Source: Microbulbifer taiwanensis
Lineage (GTDB): Bacteria > Pseudomonadota > Gammaproteobacteria > Pseudomonadales > Cellvibrionaceae
DNA: 64,000 nucleotides
NCBI RefSeq assembly: GCF_014904815.1
Contig: NZ_JACZFR010000025.1
Span: forward strand, 265,660-329,659
Reading direction: 5' to 3'
Shown: positions 36,523 through 45,942 of the stretch, one piece after another
Layout: every line of letters starts with the position of its first letter
Numbering within the stretch: position 1 is the stretch's first letter
The notes under the pieces: generated by a model
Database searches by the model: none
What the model was told of the DNA's origin: nothing
Seen by the model: only the letters and a program-made list of their open reading frames with translations
Translations under genes and position numbers: made by a program

Positions 36523-37148
36523 CTCGTCTCGGGTTGTCGGTGTTTTTGCAACAGGCTGACCTGCATCGTCTGCAGGTCGCCCAGGGTGCGCTTGGCGAGG
36601 CGCGGGCCCTGGGTCATTACCAAGGTCAGGCCGTAGTGGCCCTGGTTGAGCAGTAACTCGCTGAGCCGCAGTCTTTCCACCCGCGAAGCGCCCACCCCGA
36701 GCCGTTTCAGCATCCGCGCCTGAAAAGTCACCACAAAACGGTCGTGTTCCTCGTCCAGCGCCCTGAGTTCCGGGACCTCCAGAATCGTCTGCAACAACAG
36801 CGCCAGCCCGCCCTGGGCCCGGTAGACGCCCGCCATTTTTTCCAGGAAGCGCTCGACAAAGACCTCCAGTGCCATGGATTCCAGCGTCCAGCGCGCTATC
36901 TCTTCCAGCGCCGTGCGATTGGCGGCCAGCCACTGCTCGGCGAGGGTGTAGAGAATCGACTGTTTGTTGGGGAAATAGCGATACAGGGAGCCGACGGAAA
37001 TGCCCAGTTTCTCGCTGATATAGGCGGTGTTGAGTTTTTCCAGTCCCTCTTCCTGCAGTATCTCGATACTGGTATCCAGAATCTGCTGGCGGCGCTGGCG
37101 GGCTCTCTCCTGCTGCGGCTGGTTTCTGCGCTTGACGGCTGCGCTCAT
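36519..37148 (-). CDS. TetR/AcrR-family transcriptional regulator
   Basis: The 209-residue protein has a TetR DNA-binding domain (residues about 18-65): RQQILDTSIEILQEEGLEKL, ISEKLGISVGSLYRYFPNKQ. The C-terminal ligand domain is helical and not assignable to a ligand. ATG 37148 starts just before the basic MSAAVKRRNQPQQ segment. It lies downstream of, and in the same direction as, the serine hydrolase, amidohydrolase and TonB receptor genes, so control of that group is plausible but unproven. Confidence 0.88.
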   Translation of the reverse strand: MSAAVKRRNQPQQERARQRRQQILDTSIEILQEEGLEKLNTAYISEKLGISVGSLYRYFPNKQSILYTLAEQWLAANRTALEEIARWTLESMALEVFVERFLEKMAGVYRAQGGLALLLQTILEVPELRALDEEHDRFVVTFQARMLKRLGVGASRVERLRLSELLLNQGHYGLTLVMTQGPRLAKRTLGDLQTMQVSLLQKHRQPETS

Positions 37149-37235
37149 GTTGCGGCGTCTCGTTGTTGAGTGCGCCGCATTCAAGCAAGTGTGCATCGAT
37201 TTATCAACTCGGGAGCGGAGAATCCCGGCGCCGGT

Positions 37236-38534
37236 CTACCCCGACCGGCCCATCAACTGCTCCGCGATCGCGTGCATTATCTGTGGCCCGTCCACTTCGT
37301 TGCTCTCACTCTCCGCCTGCGGATGTGAGGACTGCTTGACGATGACCACCCTGGCGACCGGATCGATATAGATAAACTGCCCGTGCACGCCGATGGCGCT
37401 GACCGCCTTGTGCGGATTGTTAAAGGTCCACCACTGGTCGTGGTAGGCATAGCCGATCTGCTCGTACCAGGGATCCCGGTAGAGACGATTGAAGGGTTCC
37501 GGATCGCCCTTGTCGAGGAGGCGCTCGGCCACCGCCGCAGGCATGACCTGCTCGCCGTTGAATCGACCGCGCTGCAGTATCATCTGCCCCAGCCGCCCGC
37601 CGTCGCGCAGGGTGAGATTGAGCCCGCCGCCGGCCATTTCGGTGGCCGAGCGGTCCAGCCAGAAAAAGGCATCCCGCTCTGCGCCCAGCCGGGACCAGAT
37701 GCGCTCGGCAAAAAACTCGGAGAGGTTTTGCCCCGATTGCCGCCGGACTACCCAGCCCAGTACATCGGTATCCGGCGTCACATAGTGAAATGCCTTCCCG
37801 TGCTGGCCGCGCTTTTGCAGGGTGCCGAGATAGTCGTGGATATTCAGCGGCCCGGCGTAATCGCGCGGCTTATTGCCGATGCCAAACACATAGCCGTACT
37901 TCCAGATATCCGCATCGGGATCCGTGTAGTCCTCGCTGTAGCGGATGCCGACGGTCATATCCAGCACCTGCTGCACACTGGCGTCGGCAAAGGCGCTGCC
38001 CTTCAGTTCCGGCAGGTAGAAGTCCACGCTCTTTTCCAGATCCACCATGCCCTCATCGGCGAGCATCAGCAGCATGGCGCCGGTAAGGGACTTGGTGGCG
38101 GAGAACATCTGGTGATGGGTGTCGGCGGTCTGGCCGTTGAAGTAGCGCTCGTACACCAGCTTGCCGTCGCGCAGCACCAGGAAGCCGTCGGTGTAGGATT
38201 CCTGCAGCCAGCGGGATACGCTGAGACGTTTGCCGCTGGCCAGGGCAACCTCCAGATCGCCCAGCTCTACGTTGTCGCCTTCCAGCGGCGAGACGGCACC
38301 CTGCCCGCGGCTTACGGCGCGGGTGGGCACCAGCTCGCGCATATGCTGCAGGGCCCAGCGGTTGTAGGGCGCCTGCATAAAATTGCCCTGGTCGACGCGC
38401 TTGTCAGCCGGGGGCGGGCTGCCCTGCATCAGCCCCAGTTCGGCGGCCGTCTTCGGCGCCTCGGTGGCAGCGGCGGCGCAGGCCAGGGCCAGGCAGCCGG
38501 CACCCAGGGTCAGGGCGGTTAGTTTGCGCAACAT
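37236..38534 (-). CDS. Secreted serine hydrolase, beta-lactamase/class C family
   Basis: The 432-residue protein has a signal peptide (LTALTLGAGCLALACAAAAT) and a serine beta-lactamase-like fold. The SxxK motif is in MFSATKSLTGAMLLML, a Tyr-containing second motif in HYVTPDTDVLGWVVRRQS, and GQFIYIDPVARVVIVKQS closes the domain. Such proteins include esterases and D-amino-acid peptidases, so antibiotic resistance should not be assumed. ATG 38534 is chosen with GGAG seven bases upstream. It is 29 bases from the amidohydrolase gene. Confidence 0.85.
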   Translation of the reverse strand: MLRKLTALTLGAGCLALACAAAATEAPKTAAELGLMQGSPPPADKRVDQGNFMQAPYNRWALQHMRELVPTRAVSRGQGAVSPLEGDNVELGDLEVALASGKRLSVSRWLQESYTDGFLVLRDGKLVYERYFNGQTADTHHQMFSATKSLTGAMLLMLADEGMVDLEKSVDFYLPELKGSAFADASVQQVLDMTVGIRYSEDYTDPDADIWKYGYVFGIGNKPRDYAGPLNIHDYLGTLQKRGQHGKAFHYVTPDTDVLGWVVRRQSGQNLSEFFAERIWSRLGAERDAFFWLDRSATEMAGGGLNLTLRDGGRLGQMILQRGRFNGEQVMPAAVAERLLDKGDPEPFNRLYRDPWYEQIGYAYHDQWWTFNNPHKAVSAIGVHGQFIYIDPVARVVIVKQSSHPQAESESNEVDGPQIMHAIAEQLMGRSG

Positions 38535-38563
38535 GATTTGCTCCAATCGATATCTCGCTGTTT

Positions 38564-40552
38564 TTATTCCGCCCGGTAGACGGTCTCGCCGTCAAACCAG
38601 GTCTGCAACACCCGGGTTTCGCCGATGCGATCCGCCTGGCCCTTCTGCGCCAGCGCCACTATATCCCGGTCGACGACGATAAAGTCCGCCTTCTTGCCCG
38701 GTTCCAGCGAGCCGGTCAGCGCCTGCTGGTTGAGCAGGCGGGCGCCGTTGATGGTGTAGCTGTCTATGGCATCCAGGATCGACAGACCCTGATCCGGGTT
38801 GAAGGCGCCGGCACCGGCATCGCGGGTCACCGCGCGCTGGATATTGAGGAAGGGGCGCGGATCGTCCGTCTCCACTGGTGCATCGGAGCCGGCGGCGACT
38901 ATGCCGCCCGCCTTCATCAGGGCGCCTGCCGGGTAGACGTTGCGATAGTAGTAGCTGTCCTTTCGGTACAGTTCTTCAGACGACGCCAGTTTTTCGATAA
39001 AGGGCACCACCGTCATGTCGTACCCGGGGCTCTTTACCGCCCAGGCGAAAGTGAAGGCGACCGGAATTTTCAATTCCGACAGCCGCGCAATATCTTCGTC
39101 CGTGGCCAGTTGCAGATGGGAGATGCTGTGGCGATTGACCGGCTTTTTACCGTCGGATACCGTGGCTACGGCATCGACGGCGGTGCGCACGGCCCGGTCG
39201 CCTATCGCGTGGAAATGTACCGCGAAACCGTCTTTATCAGCCCGTTGCACGAATTCGTTGACCACCGCCCCATCGGCCAATAGTGCACCGCGGCTGCGCT
39301 GGCACTGTGACGGATGGAAGCCGTTGTCGCGAATAAACGCCTGCACCCGAGTGTCATCGGCTGCGGCCTTTTGTTCGGCACGCGCCTGTACACAGGCTTT
39401 TGAATCCAGATCCACGTAACCCTGGATTTCCAGGCGCTCATCGCCCAACTTGTAGATCGGCTGATGGAAGTCGTGCAGCATGGCCGAATTGGGCAGCGTC
39501 GGCGGCGATGCCAGCGGATCGCCCTCGAGCACGCCGTCGACAAACAGCTTGAGCGCATCCGCCTTGACGTTGGGTATGGAGCGGTATTTTTCCCGCGTTG
39601 CGCGCGCGTCGGCAAACAGCGCCTTGAAGTTCACTGCACCGCTTTGATCGCGGTAGTGTTCCGGCTTCAATAGCTGCGCCAGGGTGATGCGCAGGGGCAC
39701 CGAGGGCTGCTTGAACAGCTCGTCGTAAAGCGGCTGCAGTTCCGGTGCCACGGCCGCGTCCTGGATCGACGTGATGCCGAGGCTGGACAGTTGCGCCGGT
39801 ATCTGCCCCGCGTGTTTCATATACAGGGGCAGGTCGGCGGTCAGTATCCAGGGGCCGCCGAGCACTTCGATCACATGCTCATTGATGGCGCCGTTGGGTT
39901 CGCCCTGGGCGTCGACACCGACAAACGGCTGCAGGTCGGCGAAGTCGGACTGCAGTGTCTTGGCGGAAAGCCCGAGCCTGCGCTTGTCGCGCGTAGCAGC
40001 GCGAGCCAGGCCCGCGCTGTTGGTCGCATTGTGGTGACCGTCGTTGCCGAGCAGCACTATCGGGTGCTTAGTAGAGGCGGCGTCCAGCGCCTCGCGCAGG
40101 GTCCGCATCTGGGCGCTAGGTAAATTGTTCTCGCTGAAATTCCACTGCCGCACCGCCAGCCACTCGCCTTCCGCGGGCTTGAAGCGCTCAACGCAACCGC
40201 GCACAAACGCGGCGATCTGCGCGAGGTTTTTTCCTTCGCTGTGCAGGTTACAGCCCTCGTAGGAAATAATCCCCGCCGGGTGCACATGGGTGTCGTGCAG
40301 CCCTGGCAGTACCAGCTTGCCGTCCAGGTCGACAACCTCTGTCTGCGGTCCAATCCATTTCCTGGCGGCATCGCTGCCGCCGGTAAATACCACCCTGTCG
40401 CCGCGCACGGCCATGGCCTGCACCAGTGTCTGTTCGGCGTCGGCGGTGTAGATTTTTCCGTCCAGCAGTACCTTGTCCGCGGGTTCGGCAGCGGACGCCA
40501 GGCCGCTCAGCAGGCCGGATACGATTAACCCGGCAATCAGTTTCCGTTGCAT
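38564..40552 (-). CDS. Exported amidohydrolase (YtcJ-like, amidohydrolase_3)
   Basis: This 662-residue protein carries a signal peptide (KLIAGLIVSGLLSGLASAAE) and an amidohydrolase_3 domain. Metal-site motifs are LPGLHDTHVHPAG, FAVHFHAIGDRAVRTAVDAV, HSISHLQLATDED and AGSDAPVETDDPRPF. The C-terminal GSLEPGKKADFIVVDRDI is typical of the composite domain. YtcJ relatives hydrolyse cyclic or acylated amides; the substrate here is unknown. It is flanked by a TonB receptor 14 bases upstream and a serine hydrolase downstream, suggesting one uptake-and-degradation operon. Confidence 0.9.
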   Translation of the reverse strand: MQRKLIAGLIVSGLLSGLASAAEPADKVLLDGKIYTADAEQTLVQAMAVRGDRVVFTGGSDAARKWIGPQTEVVDLDGKLVLPGLHDTHVHPAGIISYEGCNLHSEGKNLAQIAAFVRGCVERFKPAEGEWLAVRQWNFSENNLPSAQMRTLREALDAASTKHPIVLLGNDGHHNATNSAGLARAATRDKRRLGLSAKTLQSDFADLQPFVGVDAQGEPNGAINEHVIEVLGGPWILTADLPLYMKHAGQIPAQLSSLGITSIQDAAVAPELQPLYDELFKQPSVPLRITLAQLLKPEHYRDQSGAVNFKALFADARATREKYRSIPNVKADALKLFVDGVLEGDPLASPPTLPNSAMLHDFHQPIYKLGDERLEIQGYVDLDSKACVQARAEQKAAADDTRVQAFIRDNGFHPSQCQRSRGALLADGAVVNEFVQRADKDGFAVHFHAIGDRAVRTAVDAVATVSDGKKPVNRHSISHLQLATDEDIARLSELKIPVAFTFAWAVKSPGYDMTVVPFIEKLASSEELYRKDSYYYRNVYPAGALMKAGGIVAAGSDAPVETDDPRPFLNIQRAVTRDAGAGAFNPDQGLSILDAIDSYTINGARLLNQQALTGSLEPGKKADFIVVDRDIVALAQKGQADRIGETRVLQTWFDGETVYRAE

Positions 40553-40566
40553 AGTCTGTTTCCTCC

Positions 40567-42927
40567 TTATTCCCAGCGGTAGCTGGCTTCTATGGCCCAG
40601 CTCAGCGGGCGGGTGGGGATTTCGGTAAAGCTGCCCAGGTCGTCGCCGGTGACTGTGGCGAAATAGGTCTCGTCGGTGAGGTTCTTGCCTACCAGTGCCA
40701 GCTCCCAGCGCTCATCTCCAGGCAACAGGGACAGGCGCGCATTGACCACCTGGTAACCGTCGTGGCCGTAGGCGGCGAAGTCGAGATCGCTGTTGTAGGA
40801 ATCCCGCGAGGAGAGTTCATCCCTCCATGAATAGTTCAGCTGCAGTGCCGCCAGCAGGTCATTGCCGACGGAAAATTCGTAGCGCGCCTGGGCTGAGCTG
40901 CTCCACTCCGGGGCGAAGTTGCGCGGCAGCCCCTCGATGGCGCCGGGCTGCCCGGCCGGGTCCAGGGCGATGGTGTCGGAGTCGGCGATGGTGGCGTCCA
41001 GCCAGGCGGCGCCCAGCTGCAGACTGAGGCCGTCGATCGCCTGCGGCAGCCAGATCATCTCCAGTTCCGCGCCCAGGTGTTCGGCGTCGCCGAGGTTGCC
41101 GAGGCGGGTGATCGGCAGGCCGGTGGTCTCGCTGATGGTCTGGGTAAAGCCCTGCACATCGCGGTAGTCGTAGTAGAAGAGGGCGCCGTTCAGGCGCAGG
41201 CTGCGCGCCATCCAATCCGTCTTGAAGCCCAGTTCGTAGGCGTGCACCGTCTCCTCGCCGTAGGCCTCCAGCTCGTCGGCGGAGAAGGCGAAGCCGCCGA
41301 AGAAGCCGCCGGATTTGAAGCCGCGGGTGGCTTTGGCGTAGATCAGCGCGCTGTCGCTGGGCTGCCAGTCGAGGCCGACATGCCCGGAAAAGTTGGCATC
41401 GAGGGCGTAGTCCTTGTCGACGCCGGCGATATAGAAGAACTCGCCCATGCGGTCGTAGTGGAAGGCATCGCGCAGTGTTTTGTCCTCGGCGGTGTAGCGC
41501 AGGGAGCTGCTGAAGCGCCAGGCGTCGGAGAGATACTGCTCCCACTGGCCGTAGACGGCCCAGGATTCACTCTCCTGGGTAAAGCCGCGCTCGGTCATGC
41601 CGGGGAACACCAGCAGGTTGTCGCGCAGGTCGACGACGCGGTACTCGTCGACAGTGTCCCCGGCGACGGTGGCGCCGAGCAGCCAGCTGCTGTCGTCGCT
41701 GCCGTTGGATACCAGGCGGAATTCCTGCGACCAGGATTCCAGTTTGGCACTGCCGTCCTCGTGCATCAGGCGCAGCGGCTGGCCGTCGAAGTCGAACACC
41801 TGATCGTTCTGGTATTCCAGGAAGGCGCTGATGGAGGAGAAGGTGGCGAAACCCAGGTCCCAGTTGATCTGGCCATTGAAGCCGCTCCAGTCGTTGTCGA
41901 GGGCGTTGATCGGGTTGGCGAGTACTGTGCTGCCGTCGCGGTCCTGCTCGGATGGCAGTCGGCCGGGATCTCCCGGGGTCAGTATCCAGGCGTTGGTCAG
42001 GTTGGCGAGGGTTGCGCACTGGTCGGAATCGGCGCGGCCGGCTCGGGCGGAAGCGCAGAAGTCGCCGGTTTCCGGGTCGTAGAGGGCGCGGGTCAGGCTC
42101 AGGGTGGTCTCCGACTGGTCGCGGCCGGCCTCTGCCTTCAAGAGTATTTCCAGCTCCTCCGTCGGTGCCCAGAGCCACTGGGCGCGCAGGGCGCTGAAAT
42201 CGCGGTCACCGTATTCGTCATCCCCTTCGGTGGCGAGGCTGTCCTGCCAGCCGCCGCCCTGGTCGGTCATGGCGGCGATGCGAAAGGCACTGGACTCGCC
42301 GATGGAGGCGCCCGCGGCCGCTTCCAGGGTGGATCTGCCCCAGCTGCCGTAGGAGGTGGAAATGGACGCATTGAGGTCGCCGCCCAGCTCGGGGCGCGCC
42401 GAGACCACGCGCACAGCACCGCCGCTGGTGTTGCGACCGTAGAGGCCGCCCTGGGGGCCCTTCAGTACTTCCACCCGCTCGATATCGAACATACCGATAC
42501 CGCCGAATACGTTGGAGGACAGGTACTGCTCGTCGTAGTAGATGGCGGCAGTGGGGGTGTTGTTGGAGTTGAAGTCCGCCAGGCCGACACCGCGGATCAC
42601 CCAGGTGGGCTGGCCGGCGCCGCGGTCGTCGTACAGTTCGGCGCCGGCGACATGTTCGGTCAGTTCCTGCAGGTTGGCACCGCCGAGGGATTTCAATTGC
42701 TCGCCGCTGAAGGCGGAGATGGCGATGGGAACTTCCTGCAGGCTCTCCGTGCGCTTCTGCGCGGTAACCGTGACCTCTTCAATCTGCTCGGCGCGGGCGC
42801 CGCCGGCTATTGCCGTGGCAACCGCCGCGCCCAGCACCGTTTTGGATAGTACCGTCCTGGAAAGTACCGCCCTGGAAAGTACCGCCCTGGAAAGTACCGC
42901 CCTGGAAAAATTTGTGGCGCGCATCAT
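40567..42927 (-). CDS. TonB-dependent outer-membrane receptor
   Basis: This 786-residue receptor has a plug domain (EEVTVTAQKRTESLQEVPIA, GVGLADFNSNNTPTAAIYYD, VEVLKGPQGGLYGRNTSGGA) and a long beta-barrel with SRDSYNSDLDFAAYGHDGYQ and GKNLTDETYFATVTGDDLGS near the end. It is closest to the iron-complex or carbohydrate-type receptors found beside catabolic genes. The N-terminus before the signal peptide core is built of RAVLS repeats from 15-base tandem copies (42844-42903). The start is ATG 42927 with GAGAGGG upstream. Confidence 0.93.
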   Translation of the reverse strand: MMRATNFSRAVLSRAVLSRAVLSRTVLSKTVLGAAVATAIAGGARAEQIEEVTVTAQKRTESLQEVPIAISAFSGEQLKSLGGANLQELTEHVAGAELYDDRGAGQPTWVIRGVGLADFNSNNTPTAAIYYDEQYLSSNVFGGIGMFDIERVEVLKGPQGGLYGRNTSGGAVRVVSARPELGGDLNASISTSYGSWGRSTLEAAAGASIGESSAFRIAAMTDQGGGWQDSLATEGDDEYGDRDFSALRAQWLWAPTEELEILLKAEAGRDQSETTLSLTRALYDPETGDFCASARAGRADSDQCATLANLTNAWILTPGDPGRLPSEQDRDGSTVLANPINALDNDWSGFNGQINWDLGFATFSSISAFLEYQNDQVFDFDGQPLRLMHEDGSAKLESWSQEFRLVSNGSDDSSWLLGATVAGDTVDEYRVVDLRDNLLVFPGMTERGFTQESESWAVYGQWEQYLSDAWRFSSSLRYTAEDKTLRDAFHYDRMGEFFYIAGVDKDYALDANFSGHVGLDWQPSDSALIYAKATRGFKSGGFFGGFAFSADELEAYGEETVHAYELGFKTDWMARSLRLNGALFYYDYRDVQGFTQTISETTGLPITRLGNLGDAEHLGAELEMIWLPQAIDGLSLQLGAAWLDATIADSDTIALDPAGQPGAIEGLPRNFAPEWSSSAQARYEFSVGNDLLAALQLNYSWRDELSSRDSYNSDLDFAAYGHDGYQVVNARLSLLPGDERWELALVGKNLTDETYFATVTGDDLGSFTEIPTRPLSWAIEASYRWE
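42844..42903. repeat. 15-bp tandem repeat in receptor signal-peptide region
   Basis: GGAAAGTACCGCCCT occurs three times exactly (42859-42873, 42874-42888, 42889-42903) and once with changes (42844-42858). It keeps the reading frame and encodes RAVLS/RTVLS repeats on the minus strand. Confidence 0.9.
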
Positions 42928-42978
42928 CTTGGCCCTCTCTGGTGGTTGTGATTATTGGATTTATGACAACTGCAGATA

Positions 42979-42998
42979 AACCGAATTTTTATTCGGTT
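42979..42998. promoter_or_regulatory. Operator-like palindrome upstream of TonB receptor
   Basis: AACCGAAT (42979-42986) and ATTCGGTT (42991-42998) are perfect inverted repeats around TTTT, 52 bases before the receptor start on the minus strand. It could be a binding site for the nearby TetR regulator or a small terminator; I favour an operator because no gene ends here. Confidence 0.4.
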
Positions 42999-43089
42999 AT
43001 TCCACGATAAGAGCTGACTCGAGGTTAAGTCAACATTAAAAATTTGTGAATCTGTATCTATCTGTTTTTACAGTATTTTTTATTTTTAA

Positions 43090-43111
43090 AAAGTGAAATT
43101 TTATTCACTTT
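43090..43111 (-). terminator. Possible terminator after pcaB
   Basis: AAAGTGAA (43090-43097) and TTCACTTT (43104-43111) form a perfect inverted repeat 46 bases beyond the pcaB stop. The following tract on the minus strand is TTT then A-rich, so the signal is weak. Confidence 0.35.
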
Positions 43112-43156
43112 CCGTGTCTGAGGCCGGCGCGGCGGCGGAACCTGAGGCCCTCACCA

Positions 43157-44482
43157 TCAGGCCATCGTTCTCCAATAATCGAGGGTGGCGCGAATAAAAT
43201 GCCGCGCCGCGCCGAGATAGCATTGCGGTTGTGCCAGGTGTTCCCAATCCAGTGGAAGCTCGGTGAGGGATCGCAACTGCTCCACCAGGGGCAGGCCCTT
43301 CTGCCCGGCGAGTTCGCGGGCCCGCGCAACCAGTTGCTGCGCGCTGTTGCGGTCGCTGTGTTCGGCGAGGGCGAAGACCAGCGCCTCCGCCATGATGTCG
43401 TCCCGGCAGGTCTCCAGGTTTGCCTGAATACGGGCTCTGTCGAACGTCAATGCGGCGACTGTTTCCGCTGCCCGAGTCAGTGCGCCGGAAGTGGCGCAGA
43501 CCAGCTGCGGCAGGTTCAGCCACTCGAGTGTCCAGGCAGCGCCGTCGCGCTCGTTGGCGTGGATTGTGGCGCTGTGCAGGTTGGCGAGCAGTCCCGCGCT
43601 GTGGCGCGCCAGGGCGACCAGATGCTCGGGGCTTACGGGATTGGCTTTCTGCGGCATGGTGGAGGAGCCGCCGCTGCCGCGCAGCTTTATTTCCCCGACA
43701 TCGGACTGGGTGAGCAGTATCAGGTCCTGCCCCATCTTGCCCAGGGCGCCGCAGGTCATCGCCAGCCAGTTGCCCTGTTCGATGAGACTGTCGCGCTGGG
43801 TGTGCCAGGGCGCCGGCGGCAGCGCCAGGCCGAGTTCGGCGGCGAGCGCCGCAGAGACAGCGGGGCCCCTGTCGCCGAGGGCAGCCAGGGTGCCGGCGGC
43901 GCCGCCGAACTGCAGTACGAGTAAACGCGGCCTCAGCTGTTGCAGCCGCTGCCGCTGGCGGGCGAGGGGAGCCAGCCAGTTGGCCACCTTGAGCCCGCCG
44001 AGGGTGGGCACCGCCCACTGGGCGCGCGTGCGCGCCACCATGACCGTGTCCATTTCCCGCTCGGCCAGGTCCGCCAGGGCGTCGCCCAGGGTTGCGAGAA
44101 GTTGTTCGAGCCTGTCGCAGGCGCTGCCGAGGCGCAGTACCAGGGCGGTATCGACAATATCCTGGCTGGTGGCGCCCCAGTGCAGGTGGGAGGCCGCGTG
44201 TTCGGGCAGGGCCGCTCGCAGTTGCTTTACCAGCGCGGGCACCACTACGCCGTCCTTGCGGCAGGCCGCCGCCAGCGCGGCTGGTGCGGGTGTCAGCTCG
44301 CCCAGTGTCCGGTCTATTGCCCCGGCGGCAGCGGCGGGAATCAAGCCGAGCCCGCCCTGTACTCTTGCCAGTGCGCGCTCGACGCGAATCATCGCACGCA
44401 GTTCGGCGCCGTCACTGAACAGGTCGGCCACCTCGGTATCGGCAAAGGCGGCGCCGTAAAGTTCCGAATCGAAACCGAGCAT
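43157..44482 (-). CDS. pcaB: 3-carboxy-cis,cis-muconate cycloisomerase PcaB
   Basis: PcaB lactonises 3-carboxymuconate, the product of protocatechuate ring cleavage, to 4-carboxymuconolactone. The 441-residue protein belongs to the fumarase/aspartase superfamily, with signature GSSTMPQKANPVSPEHLVAL, the conserved HLHWGATSQDIVDTALVL and LHSATIHANERDGAAWTLEW. It is the last gene of the pcaD-to-pcaB run, three bases after pcaF. The C-terminal domain is complete. Confidence 0.95.
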   Translation of the reverse strand: MLGFDSELYGAAFADTEVADLFSDGAELRAMIRVERALARVQGGLGLIPAAAAGAIDRTLGELTPAPAALAAACRKDGVVVPALVKQLRAALPEHAASHLHWGATSQDIVDTALVLRLGSACDRLEQLLATLGDALADLAEREMDTVMVARTRAQWAVPTLGGLKVANWLAPLARQRQRLQQLRPRLLVLQFGGAAGTLAALGDRGPAVSAALAAELGLALPPAPWHTQRDSLIEQGNWLAMTCGALGKMGQDLILLTQSDVGEIKLRGSGGSSTMPQKANPVSPEHLVALARHSAGLLANLHSATIHANERDGAAWTLEWLNLPQLVCATSGALTRAAETVAALTFDRARIQANLETCRDDIMAEALVFALAEHSDRNSAQQLVARARELAGQKGLPLVEQLRSLTELPLDWEHLAQPQCYLGAARHFIRATLDYWRTMA

Positions 44483-44485
44483 GGT

Positions 44486-45703
44486 TTAGGCCCTTTCCAG
44501 CGCGATGGCGATGCCCTGGCCGACGCCGATACACATGGTGGCTAGGGCGTATCTGGCGTTGCGCTGGCCCAGTTCCAAGGCCGCAGTGCCGGTGATACGG
44601 GCGCCGGAGGCGCCGAGGGGATGGCCCAGGGCGATGGCACCGCCGTTGGGATTTACGTGTGCGGCATCGTCCTCGAGACCCAGCTGGCGCAGACAGGCGA
44701 GGGCCTGACTGGCGAAGGCTTCGTTGAGTTCGACAATATCGAAATCCGCTACGCGCATATCCAGCTGCCGGCACAGTTTTCTCGTGGCGTTGGCCGGTCC
44801 CATGCCCATGATGCGCGGTTCGACGCCGGCGCTGGCGCCGCCGACTATTCGCGCTATGGGCGTCAGCCCGTAGCGGCGCACGGCATCGTCGGAGGCGACG
44901 ATCAGCGCGGCGGCGCCGTCGTTGACGCCGGAGGCATTGCCGGCGGTGACTGTGCCACTTTCCCGGCCATTTCCCAGAAAGGGAGTGGGCAGTTTCGCCA
45001 GGGCTTCCAGTGTGGTGGCGGGGCGCGGGTGTTCATCCCGTTCTACTAGCAGCGGTTCGCCCTTCCTGCGCGCTATAGAGACAGGGGTGATTTCCCGCGC
45101 GAGGCGCCCGCTGTCGATGGCGCCGGCGGCGCGCAGCTGGGAGCGCAGGGCGAAGGCGTCCTGGTCGGCCCGGGATATGGAAAACTGTTCGGCGACATTC
45201 TCGCCGGTCTCCGGCATGGCATCGACGCCGTACTGTTTTTCCATCAGTGGATTCACGAAGCGCCAGCCGATGGTGGTGTCGTGTATCTCGGCCCGGCGCG
45301 AATAGGCGATGTCCGCCTTGGGCATCACCAGCGGTGCGCGGGACATGCTCTCGACGCCGCCGGCCAGGATCAGCTCCGCCTCGCCGCAGCGGATGGCGCG
45401 CGCGGCGCTGATCAGCGCGTCCATACCGGAGCCGCACAGGCGGTTGATGGTGGTGCCGGGCACGGAGGTGGGATAGCCGGCGAGCAGCAGCGACATCCTG
45501 GCCACATTGCGGTTGTCCTCCCCGGCCTGGTTGGCGCAACCGAAAATAACGTCGTCGATGGCTTCCAGGTCCAGTCGCGGATTGCGCTCGGCCAGGGCGC
45601 GCAGCGGTACCGCGCCCAGGTCGTCGGCGCGGACCTGGGCCAGGGCGCCGGCAAAGCGGCCGATCGGGGTGCGGATATAGTCGCAGATCCAGGCGGATTT
45701 CAT
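44486..45703 (-). CDS. pcaF: 3-oxoadipyl-CoA thiolase PcaF
   Basis: PcaF cleaves 3-oxoadipyl-CoA to succinyl-CoA and acetyl-CoA, the last step of the pathway. The 405-residue thiolase has the acyl-enzyme cysteine in [18 protein letters not shown], His in [25 protein letters not shown] and the second cysteine in [15 protein letters not shown]. The opening [20 protein letters not shown] is typical of PcaF. It is followed by pcaB and preceded by pcaIJ across a palindromic repeat. Confidence 0.95.
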   Translation of the reverse strand: MKSAWICDYIRTPIGRFAGALAQVRADDLGAVPLRALAERNPRLDLEAIDDVIFGCANQAGEDNRNVARMSLLLAGYPTSVPGTTINRLCGSGMDALISAARAIRCGEAELILAGGVESMSRAPLVMPKADIAYSRRAEIHDTTIGWRFVNPLMEKQYGVDAMPETGENVAEQFSISRADQDAFALRSQLRAAGAIDSGRLAREITPVSIARRKGEPLLVERDEHPRPATTLEALAKLPTPFLGNGRESGTVTAGNASGVNDGAAALIVASDDAVRRYGLTPIARIVGGASAGVEPRIMGMGPANATRKLCRQLDMRVADFDIVELNEAFASQALACLRQLGLEDDAAHVNPNGGAIALGHPLGASGARITGTAALELGQRNARYALATMCIGVGQGIAIALERA

Positions 45704-45942
45704 CGTTGTAACCTTTCTCTTTATGTTCTTGCTTTGCTATTGCTTGCTCATCGGCGGCCAGAAAAGAACGCCGGGGCTAGATGCGAAAGCCCTACTGCCG
45801 GGGGAAGTTTGCGGGACTGTCTGCGAGAGGGACCTCGCAGACAAGCCTCCAGGGATGGATTCACGGCGTGTCCCGCAAACTTCCCCCGGCAGTAGGGCTG
45901 CCACCGCACTCGCTTACAAGGATGAGCGTGCCCCTGTTTAAT
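45704..45942. repeat. Palindromic repeat, subtype II copy 2 (pcaIJ-pcaF gap)
   Basis: A perfect 30-base arm pair (45788-45817 with 45870-45899) encloses a 52-base loop. The loop has its own stem TGTCTGCGAG (45818-45827) / CTCGCAGACA (45834-45843), then AAGCCTCCAGGGATGGATTC. Outer flanks GAAAAGAACGCCGG (45761-45774) and ATGCGAAAGCCCTACTGCCG are shared with the other palindromes. It interrupts an otherwise compact operon. Confidence 0.8.

Noticed and set aside
37236..38534. Antibiotic-resistance beta-lactamase
   Set aside because: The SxxK fold is shared by many esterases and peptidases, and the locus context (TonB receptor, amidohydrolase) points to catabolism.
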